Shown one piece after another: positions 6,906-12,967 of a stretch of DNA of 13,683 nt. The translations under genes were made by a program, and so were the position numbers. This DNA is from Candidatus Kaiserbacteria bacterium (GTDB lineage Bacteria; Patescibacteria; Paceibacteria; UBA9973; UBA2100). The notes below the pieces were generated by a model that saw nothing but the letters and a program-made list of their open reading frames with translations, was not told the DNA's origin and did no database searches. The stretch covers positions 1 through 13,683 of the forward strand of contig NVTG01000028.1 of the NCBI GenBank assembly GCA_002401495.1. Reading direction: 5' to 3'. The number at the start of each line of letters is the position of its first letter. Within the stretch, counting starts at the first letter, position 1.

Positions 6906-7355
6906 ATGGAACTACACCGAATTACATCAACGGCGATAATTCACAAGGAAGGAAAATATCTAATTTTAAAACGTGCGCCTAACAAGAAGGCGTTTCCTAA
7001 TATGTGGACTGTCCCCGGGGGAGGACTCGAGACAGAAGACTATATAAATACACCAAAGACAACAGGTGACCATTGGTACGGCGCAATTGAGAACTCACTT
7101 AGAAGAGAAATTAAAGAAGAGTCAAATTTAGAAGTTGGAAAACTCGACTTTCTTTTAGATATTACTTTTGTACGACCAGACGGTGTTCCCGTGATTATTC
7201 TAAGCTATTACGCACCTTATCTTAGCGGGGAGGTGGTTTTAGATGAAGATAGTGTGGAATATGCTTGGGTAACACTAGAGGAAGCAAAAGAATACGATTT
7301 AATTGAGGGAATTTATGAAGAAATTGAGATGGTGGACAAATTAGGCACGAGCTAG
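6906..7355 (+). CDS. NUDIX hydrolase with a split Nudix box
   Basis: A 149-residue NUDIX-fold protein. The family cleaves nucleoside diphosphates linked to another moiety, with Mg2+ held by the Nudix-box glutamates. The N-terminal strand TSTAIIHKEGKYLIL and the WTVPGGG segment (34-40) match the fold. The Nudix helix reads REIKEESNL (67-75), keeping the catalytic REUxEE core but with Asn in place of the usual Gly. Between the GG loop and this helix there are about 13 extra residues (around 44-57, including NTPKTTGDHW), and the Glu normally 8 residues before the RE is absent. The insertion may form a substrate-specific loop. The substrate is not predictable: oxidised dNTPs, nucleotide sugars or other NDP derivatives are possible. 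The last 15 bp overlap the 3' end of comF tail-to-tail. The start is fixed by the promoter at 6891-6899. Confidence 0.88.
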   Translation: MELHRITSTAIIHKEGKYLILKRAPNKKAFPNMWTVPGGGLETEDYINTPKTTGDHWYGAIENSLRREIKEESNLEVGKLDFLLDITFVRPDGVPVIILSYYAPYLSGEVVLDEDSVEYAWVTLEEAKEYDLIEGIYEEIEMVDKLGTS

Positions 7356-7928
7356 CGCAAACGCCTTAACGTTATCTCCAAGAGTTTCAATCGCTTCATT
7401 CATTGTAGCTCCAGTGGTAAGCACGTCGTCAACCAAGATTACAGTTTTTCCTTTCAAGTCACCACTAACTTCAAAAATACCTTTAACATTTTCAATTCTC
7501 TCCTTCCGGGAGAGTCTTTTTTGCATCACTACACTCTTAACCTGTTTAAGGATGTTTACGTCAACACATTCTTTTAGTGGGGAAGGCAGTAATTCACAAA
7601 TTCTTTCCATTTGATTGAAACCACGCTCCTTTCTTCTTTTGCTAGAAATTGGCATTGGAATTATTACAACTTGCTTTCTGTCCCAGAAATCATATTCGGA
7701 AACCTCTTCAAGGAGAACGTCGTAGAGTAGTGTTGAGAGCAGTCGGTCAGAGTTTGATTTAACACCTCTTTTCAAAAGAGAAATGGCCGCTTTAACTTCT
7801 TTGTTTCTATAATCACAACAAGTAACTATTTCTCCTGTGCTAACCTCTGGAGTTAAATATTCAATGTTTGAAACTATTCTTTCATAATTAGTCTCTGGAA
7901 ACAGTATTTGTATCAATTTTTCTAACAT
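7341..7928 (-). CDS. comF: ComF-family phosphoribosyltransferase-like protein
   Basis: A 195-residue ComF-type protein with a phosphoribosyltransferase fold. ComF homologues are needed for natural transformation in several bacteria, probably acting on incoming single-stranded DNA in the cytoplasm. Visible landmarks are IPMPISSKRRKERGFNQ (90-106), the LSRKERIENVKGIFEV segment (139-154), and the PRPP-binding motif ILVDDVLTTGAT (164-175). The usual N-terminal zinc ribbon with two CxxC pairs is missing: the first about 35 residues contain no cysteine, and only CC at 37-38 follows. The C-terminus is short (FALARA). It is divergent from pilM across 45 bp, which suggests shared control with the pilus operon. 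The catalytic activity of ComF proteins is not settled, so the functional call is by family only. Confidence 0.87.
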   Translation of the reverse strand: MLEKLIQILFPETNYERIVSNIEYLTPEVSTGEIVTCCDYRNKEVKAAISLLKRGVKSNSDRLLSTLLYDVLLEEVSEYDFWDRKQVVIIPMPISSKRRKERGFNQMERICELLPSPLKECVDVNILKQVKSVVMQKRLSRKERIENVKGIFEVSGDLKGKTVILVDDVLTTGATMNEAIETLGDNVKAFALARA

Positions 7929-7934
7929 CTTCTA

Positions 7935-7940
7935 ATTGTA
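7935..7940 (-). promoter_or_regulatory. -10 box TACAAT for comF
   Basis: On the - strand TACAAT ends 6 bp before the comF ATG (7928). It lacks the TG extension (GGT precedes it), and no SD is present. The expected start point falls on the ATG, giving a leaderless mRNA. Confidence 0.55.
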
Positions 7941-7948
7941 ACCTAGGT
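7941..7948. promoter_or_regulatory. 8-bp palindrome ACCTAGGT between the comF and pilM promoters
   Basis: A perfect palindrome lies between the two opposed TACAAT boxes, touching the comF -10 and 8 bp from the pilM -10. A protein bound there could affect both genes. Eight bases is short enough to be chance. Confidence 0.3.
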
Positions 7949-7953
7949 AGACA

Positions 7954-7962
7954 TGCTACAAT
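7954..7962 (+). promoter_or_regulatory. Extended -10 promoter of the pil operon (TGC-TACAAT)
   Basis: TGCTACAAT ends 11 bp before the pilM ATG (7974). It has the TG extension. A TTGTAA at 7936-7941 with a 15-bp spacer could be a weak -35 but overlaps the opposed comF -10. The expected leader is only about 4-5 nt, too short for an SD. Confidence 0.6.
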
Positions 7963-7973
7963 ATCACTAATAT

Positions 7974-9110
7974 ATGGGTATTTTTGATAAAGTTCTTAGT
8001 TCTTTAGGTAAAGGCAATGCCCGCGGAGGTAGTGTTTTAGGGGTAGACATAGGAACTTCTTCAATTAAGGTGGTGCAATTGCGCCGTGAGAAAGGGCGCG
8101 CAGTCTTAGAAACCTACGGAGAGATTGCTTTAGGTCCGTACTCAGGAACTGAAGTAGGAAGAGCAACACATTTATCTCCAACCGAACAAGGAAAAGCTTT
8201 AACTGATCTAGTTAATGAATCTAATGTTACCGCAACAAATGCAGGGGTTTCAGTACCATTTCTTTCAAGTTTAACCTCGGTAATTGAGATGCCAGACATG
8301 CCTGCAGCACAACTTGCTCAAATGATTCCATTAGAGGCTCGTAAGTATATTCCAGCTAATATAAATGAGGTACTACTGGACTGGTTTATTATTCCAAAAG
8401 ATCAATCAAATAGTGAGTGGTCTCGCGACGACGATGAAAAAAAGAATGATATTAAGAAAACAGAAGTATTACTTGTTGCTATTCACAATGAAGTTCTAAC
8501 TAATCTACAAACCATATCTAAAACTGCTGGATTGAATGTTGGATTCTATGAATTAGAAATTTTTGGTGCAGTGCGTTCCTCTTTGGCTCACGGAATTGCG
8601 CCGATAATGATTGTTGATATTGGAGCGGCTACAACGAAAGTATATATTGTGGAAAGAGGAATTATACGATTCTCTCATCTTATAAACTTGGGTTCTCAGG
8701 AAATGACCCTCTCAGTTTCAAGAGCAATGGGGTGGAATTTTGAACACGCTGAGCGTATGAAGAAGGATTTAGGTCTTATGGTTCGTGAAGGAGCTGACGC
8801 TGAACAAGATAATCAGGTAAAACAGGCCTTGTTATCAACACTGGGACGTATTTTTTCAGATGTTAATCGCGTACTATTAAGTTACGAGAAAAAGCATGGG
8901 CGTAATGTTTCTCGTATTGTACTAACGGGAGGGGGTGCTGGATTGCATGGCCTCACAAAGTATATTAGCGAGATAGTAAGTGTTGAAGTTGAAAAGGGAA
9001 ATCCTTTTGAAAAGATACAAACGCCAGCATTTCTTGAAGAAGTGCTAAATGAGGTAGGTCCAGAATTTGCAGTTGCGGTTGGAATGGCTTTGAGAAAAAT
9101 GCAGGAATAG
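7974..9110 (+). CDS. pilM: Type IV pilus assembly protein PilM (actin-like ATPase)
   Basis: Cytoplasmic actin-fold protein that binds ATP and the N-terminal tail of PilN, linking the motors to the PilN/PilO inner-membrane complex. Its 378 residues carry the family's motifs: phosphate-1 VDIGTSSIKV (24-33), phosphate-2 IVDIGAATTKV (213-223) and adenosine motif IVLTGGGAGLHGL (315-327), with a C-terminal AVAVGMALR helix. A polar loop rich in Asp and Lys at about 142-162 looks like an insertion. A short amphipathic N-terminus (GIFDKVLSSL) precedes the first strand. First gene of the pil operon; pilN follows after 17 bp. The start is fixed by the -10 box 11 bp upstream. Confidence 0.95.
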   Translation: MGIFDKVLSSLGKGNARGGSVLGVDIGTSSIKVVQLRREKGRAVLETYGEIALGPYSGTEVGRATHLSPTEQGKALTDLVNESNVTATNAGVSVPFLSSLTSVIEMPDMPAAQLAQMIPLEARKYIPANINEVLLDWFIIPKDQSNSEWSRDDDEKKNDIKKTEVLLVAIHNEVLTNLQTISKTAGLNVGFYELEIFGAVRSSLAHGIAPIMIVDIGAATTKVYIVERGIIRFSHLINLGSQEMTLSVSRAMGWNFEHAERMKKDLGLMVREGADAEQDNQVKQALLSTLGRIFSDVNRVLLSYEKKHGRNVSRIVLTGGGAGLHGLTKYISEIVSVEVEKGNPFEKIQTPAFLEEVLNEVGPEFAVAVGMALRKMQE

Positions 9111-9127
9111 TTCGTTGAATATTTTTT

Positions 9128-9796
9128 ATGGAATCACAAATAAAATCATCGTTCATACCGGATAAGATGCCAGCGCGTCAACCGGGACGTACTCCGAAGA
9201 AATCTTCAGGTGGAGTAGGCGATATTTTAATATTAATTACAGTAGTTATTTTAGCCGCATCACTCGCACTCGCAGCCGGAGTATTTCTTTACGACAGGTT
9301 CTTAACTGTAAATGTAGATAAAAAAGCAGAACAATTAAATAGAGCTCGCCAAGCACTTGATGAAGACTCTGTTAAGCAGCTACTTCGATTAGATGCGAGA
9401 TTAATGGCAGCAAGCTCTGTGCTAACAAATCACACTGCACCGTCTGAAATATTTAAAGTGCTACAAGAGACTACTCTAAAGTCTGTTTCTTACGATTCCT
9501 TTGAATACACCGCAGGGGGAGTAGATGGAATGGTCATAACTCTAAAAGGAAAAGCAAAAAGTGTTAACGGAGTAGCATTGCAAGCCAGTGTATTTGGACA
9601 GCATAACGCAATTGGAAACCCTATCTTTTCGGAGATTGATTTAATAAGTGATGGAGTTTCATTTATCGTAACCGCCAATATTAATCCTTCGGCGATAAAT
9701 TACACGAACGTTTCCCAGTATGTTTCCGAGGTGGTAGATGTGCCGGTTGAAGAAGATTTTGGAGAGTTTGGTGGGAGTAACGATGTAGAACAGTAA
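9128..9796 (+). CDS. pilN: Type IV pilus assembly protein PilN-like
   Basis: A bitopic inner-membrane protein of 222 residues. Residues 1-29 are cytoplasmic and include SSFIPDKMP (7-15), the position and rough pattern of the PilN tail that docks on PilM (INLLP in better known systems). One helix follows (about 30-55), then a coiled-coil-like stretch (about 62-85) and an alpha/beta periplasmic-side domain, as in PilN. Sequence identity is too low to recognise without the context; the call rests on topology, the N-terminal tail and position between pilM and pilO. No SD is seen upstream (the leader is T-rich). The gene is part of the pil operon, with a 2-bp gap to pilO. Confidence 0.8.
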   Translation: MESQIKSSFIPDKMPARQPGRTPKKSSGGVGDILILITVVILAASLALAAGVFLYDRFLTVNVDKKAEQLNRARQALDEDSVKQLLRLDARLMAASSVLTNHTAPSEIFKVLQETTLKSVSYDSFEYTAGGVDGMVITLKGKAKSVNGVALQASVFGQHNAIGNPIFSEIDLISDGVSFIVTANINPSAINYTNVSQYVSEVVDVPVEEDFGEFGGSNDVEQ

Positions 9797-9798
9797 TT

Positions 9799-10362
9799 AT
9801 GACAAAAACAGTACTATCAGTAATATTTTTAATAGTGTCAGTACTGACTTTTGTGTACTACGTTGGTCCAACTTACGACAATGTTCAGAATAGCCAAGAT
9901 ACTGTAGCTCAGTATGATGAAGCTCTTAGCAAAACACGTGAAATTCAGGAGCTAAAGAGTAGCTTACTTTCAAGATACAACCTCTTTACTCAAAGTGATG
10001 TTGAGAGACTGCAAAAGATGCTTCCAGATCATGTAGATAACGTTAGGTTGGTTCTTGATATGGACGGAATTGCCTCCAAGTATGGTATACGAATCCAAAG
10101 TGTTTCAGTTGAAGAGCCTAGACAAGAAGCGGAAGACGGGGCTGTATTAAACGGTGGAGACACTCAGAACCTTCCATATAAGTCTCTAACTCTACAATTT
10201 GAAGTTATATCAACTTACGATGAGTTTGTTCTTCTTCTAAAGGATTTAGAATCAAGTTTGAGGGTTGTAGATTTGGTTTCTCTTAATATAAGTCCTCTTT
10301 CGGCAGAAATTCAAGATAACTATACATTTAATGTTTCCTTAATGACCTATTGGTTACCATAA
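9799..10362 (+). CDS. pilO: Type IV pilus assembly protein PilO-like
   Basis: A 187-residue bitopic protein with a near N-terminal membrane helix (about 5-22), a heptad-like coiled-coil region (about 27-60) and a C-terminal domain with alternating strands and helices, consistent with the ferredoxin-like fold of PilO. PilO pairs with PilN to form the alignment platform. LQKMLPDHVDNVRLVLDMDGIA (residues about 71-92) resembles the PilO segment that follows the coiled coil. Position directly after pilN supports the call more than sequence does. It starts 2 bp after pilN with no SD, so coupled translation is likely. Confidence 0.82.
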   Translation: MTKTVLSVIFLIVSVLTFVYYVGPTYDNVQNSQDTVAQYDEALSKTREIQELKSSLLSRYNLFTQSDVERLQKMLPDHVDNVRLVLDMDGIASKYGIRIQSVSVEEPRQEAEDGAVLNGGDTQNLPYKSLTLQFEVISTYDEFVLLLKDLESSLRVVDLVSLNISPLSAEIQDNYTFNVSLMTYWLP

Positions 10363-10371
10363 TATCTTTAT

Positions 10372-10719
10372 ATGTTAGATACACTAAAACAAAATAAAAT
10401 AATTCTGGTTATACTGATTGTTATAATCGCAGCCTTAGGATGGTTTGGACTTTCAGGGAATCAGACGACTTCCAGTCTATTAACAAATGATTCCAGAAGT
10501 TCAGGAAATGTAGTAGTTGACCAAGACATTCTTAGGTTACTATTAGATATGCGTTCAATTCAGTTAGATAGTTCAATTTTCGAGAACCCGGCATTTGGAA
10601 AGCTGCAGGATTTTGGAAAACAAATTATTCCAGAACCAGTAGGACGAGACAATCCGTTCTTGCCATCAAATGAAAGTTTTGAAGGAGATGTATCGGCTAA
10701 CGATCCATTTCAAGAATAG
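10372..10719 (+). CDS. Small membrane protein in the PilP position
   Basis: A 115-residue protein not matched to a named family. It has an N-terminal membrane helix (about 10-27), a polar linker, a short helical segment (about 50-62, DILRLLLDMRS) and a tail with GRDNPFLP (91-98). PilP proteins end in a comparable RDPF-type segment and follow pilO in pilMNOP clusters, so this may be a minimal PilP equivalent. However, PilP is usually a lipoprotein with a lipobox Cys and there is no Cys in this sequence. The gene starts 9 bp after pilO and ends 6 bp before pilB. TAATAT 6 bp before its ATG could be an internal promoter or chance. Confidence 0.7.
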   Translation: MLDTLKQNKIILVILIVIIAALGWFGLSGNQTTSSLLTNDSRSSGNVVVDQDILRLLLDMRSIQLDSSIFENPAFGKLQDFGKQIIPEPVGRDNPFLPSNESFEGDVSANDPFQE

Positions 10720-10725
10720 TTGCCT

Positions 10726-12525
10726 ATGGGGAACTCCCTCATGCAAGGCCTCGTTGAGAAAGGCGTCCTCTCTAAAGAGGACGCTGAAACTGTACTTAAA
10801 AGTTCAGAAACTAAAGGTGTACCACTAGAGGAAATATTAAGAAAAGTTGGAGTGTCTCAAGAAAGCATTCTTACTGCAAAAGCAGGAAGCTCTTCTGTTC
10901 CTACTCGTGTTTTAAGTGGAGAACAAATTCCTTTTAATATACTGGATAATATTCCCGAAGAATCGGCCGCACACTATTCTATGGTTCCTTTGGCAATTTC
11001 TGATGGTGTTCTAGAAGTTGGAATGACTGATCCTTCAAATATTGGAGGGATAGACGCACTTAATTTTATAACAAGAAAGAAAGGACTTCCTTTTAAAGTA
11101 TTTTTAATTTCAGAATCTGATTTGCAGGCTGTTCTTAAAATGTATAACTCTCTAGGAGGAGAAGTTGGAAGGGCGCTAACTGAACTTGAGACTGAACTAA
11201 CAGCAGATGAGAAAAATATCCAGGAAGAAATTAACGACCAAGAAAGTGGAGGAGAAGCTTTTATAAAAGAAGACGCTCCCGTTATAAAAATTGTTGCAAC
11301 AATTCTGCGCTATGCCGTAGACGGACATGCTTCTGATGTTCACATAGAGAAGACGGATAAATTAATAAAAGTTAGATTTAGAGTTGACGGTATTTTACAT
11401 ACTTCTTTAACTCTTCCAGCTAAGGTTCACCAAGCAATCGTAGCTAGAATAAAAGTTCTTTCTTCAATGAGGTTAGACGAGAGAAGGAAACCACAGGATG
11501 GTAGGTTTTCAGCAACAATTGGAGGGCACAAGATCGACTTCCGTGTATCAACTTTCCCTGCTACTAACGGTGAAAAGATAGTTATGAGAATCCTTGATAG
11601 GGAAAGAGGGTTCATTGCTGTTTCTGACATTGGATTTTCAGAAGATCATTTACGTAAGATAAAAGAGGCTGTGGCTAAGCCTCATGGGTTAATACTAATT
11701 TCAGGACCAACAGGTTCTGGTAAATCAACGACTCTATATTCAATGCTTGCAGAGCTTGATAGAGAGACTAAAAACGTTCTTTCTCTTGAGGACCCTGTTG
11801 AATATTTCATGGAAGGAGTTAGTCAATCACAAGTACGTCCTGAGATTGGGTACACTTTTGCAAGTGGTCTTAGAACGACTCTGCGACAAGACCCGGATGT
11901 AATTATGGTTGGAGAGATCCGAGATGGAGAGACTGCTAAATTAGCGGTTCAAGCAGCTCTAACCGGTCACCTTGTTCTTTCAACTATACACACAAACTCA
12001 GCAATTGGAGTTATACCAAGACTTGTAGATATGGGGGTTGATCCTTACTTAATTGCACCAACCTTGATTTTGGCCGTTGCACAAAGACTTGTTAGAAAGA
12101 CATGTGAGGGGGCAGAAGATGAAAAAGAAATTGATGCAAGTACACGAGTGATGCTTGAGAAACAATTTGCAGATCTACCAGAAAAATATAGACCAGAAAT
12201 TCCAAAAACTCTTTTTGAATCAAAACCTACGGATGAGTGCCCTAGCGGTTTAAGAGGAAGACTTGCGGTTTTTGAAATATTATCAATGGATGCAGAATTA
12301 GAGCGTCAAATTTTAACAGACTCAGCTGAAGACAAGATAAGGGAGATAACACGAAGGAATGGAATGCTTACAATGAAGGAAGATGCGATAATAAAATCTT
12401 TTGCAGGAAAGGTTTCGTTTGCTGAGGCAAATAAACTAAGTGGAGCGTTGTTGGCTGAGGAAATTGTAACCTCAAGCTCAGAAGGTTCTGGCCCGGCTGA
12501 TGAAATTAATAGTGTGGTAACCTAA
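10726..12525 (+). CDS. pilB: Type IV pilus extension ATPase PilB
   Basis: Hexameric secretion-type ATPase that powers pilus polymerisation. 599 residues from the ATG at 10726; a TTG two codons upstream directly abuts the previous stop and is less likely, and an ATG at 10741 is an alternative. N-terminal domain (about 1-140), charged linker (about 148-178), N2 domain (about 185-315), Walker A GPTGSGKST (327-335), Asp-box region LSLEDPVEY (352-360), Walker B VIMVGEIRDGET (392-403), HTN near 422. All catalytic motifs are canonical. The family's tetracysteine zinc motif is reduced: only one Cys of each pair remains, Cys460 (KTC) and Cys505 (DEC), separated by an acidic loop, so the zinc site is probably lost. 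The receiver gene follows after 4 bp. Confidence 0.96.
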   Translation: MGNSLMQGLVEKGVLSKEDAETVLKSSETKGVPLEEILRKVGVSQESILTAKAGSSSVPTRVLSGEQIPFNILDNIPEESAAHYSMVPLAISDGVLEVGMTDPSNIGGIDALNFITRKKGLPFKVFLISESDLQAVLKMYNSLGGEVGRALTELETELTADEKNIQEEINDQESGGEAFIKEDAPVIKIVATILRYAVDGHASDVHIEKTDKLIKVRFRVDGILHTSLTLPAKVHQAIVARIKVLSSMRLDERRKPQDGRFSATIGGHKIDFRVSTFPATNGEKIVMRILDRERGFIAVSDIGFSEDHLRKIKEAVAKPHGLILISGPTGSGKSTTLYSMLAELDRETKNVLSLEDPVEYFMEGVSQSQVRPEIGYTFASGLRTTLRQDPDVIMVGEIRDGETAKLAVQAALTGHLVLSTIHTNSAIGVIPRLVDMGVDPYLIAPTLILAVAQRLVRKTCEGAEDEKEIDASTRVMLEKQFADLPEKYRPEIPKTLFESKPTDECPSGLRGRLAVFEILSMDAELERQILTDSAEDKIREITRRNGMLTMKEDAIIKSFAGKVSFAEANKLSGALLAEEIVTSSSEGSGPADEINSVVT

Positions 12526-12529
12526 ACAT

Positions 12530-12916
12530 ATGGAAAAATATAATATTTTAATTGTAGATGATGATGAGTTTTTGTTAGACATGTATACCTTAAAATTTTC
12601 TCAAGCAGGTCACACTATTGTTGCAGTTAGTGGTGTCCAAGATGCTTTGACTAAACTTGAAGATGGGTATGATCCAGATGCTGTGGTAATGGATTTGGTT
12701 ATGCCAAAAATGGATGGATTTGAATTTCTAAAACAACTTAATGAAAGAAATTTGGTACCAGATGCTGCGTGGATTGTATTATCAAATCAAGGAGAGAAAG
12801 AAGATCTAGAACGAGCAAGAGAGTTAGGGGCGGTAGGGCATATTGTTAAGGCAAACGCCATACCTTCAGAAGTTTTGGTTATAGTTGAAAGGATGATAGA
12901 AAAGAATAAAAAATAG
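12530..12916 (+). CDS. Stand-alone CheY-like response regulator
   Basis: A 128-residue single receiver domain with no output domain. Acidic pocket Asp10-Asp12 (LIVDDDE), phosphoacceptor Asp55 in VVMDLVMPKMDG, a Ser at 85 in the Thr/Ser switch position, and Lys107 are all present, so it can probably be phosphorylated. Aromatic switch residue is not evident. Located between pilB and pilT with a 4-bp gap from pilB, it most likely modulates pilus motors or another pilus component by direct binding, as other CheY-like proteins in pilus systems do; the cognate kinase is not in the window. Start ATG at 12530 lacks an SD. Confidence 0.92.
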   Translation: MEKYNILIVDDDEFLLDMYTLKFSQAGHTIVAVSGVQDALTKLEDGYDPDAVVMDLVMPKMDGFEFLKQLNERNLVPDAAWIVLSNQGEKEDLERARELGAVGHIVKANAIPSEVLVIVERMIEKNKK

Positions 12917-12953
12917 TACACATTAGATAAGTGGAGGAGCCGTATTGTTGCGG

Positions 12954-12959
12954 TACAAT
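12954..12959 (+). promoter_or_regulatory. -10 box TACAAT for pilT
   Basis: TACAAT ends 8 bp before the pilT ATG (12968), in a 51-bp gap after the receiver gene. There is no TG extension and no clear -35. A leader of 1-2 nt or none is expected. A GGAGG at 12933-12937 is too far from the ATG to be an SD. Confidence 0.5.
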
Positions 12960-12967
12960 AGAGATAT

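Noticed and set aside
10720..10725. TTG as the pilB start
   Set aside because: The TTG immediately follows the previous stop. ATG two codons later is the more likely start, with ATG at 10741 as an alternative. Neither has an SD.
12933..12937. GGAGG as an SD for pilT
   Set aside because: It ends 30 bp before the ATG, too far to act as an SD, and no closer in-frame start fits.
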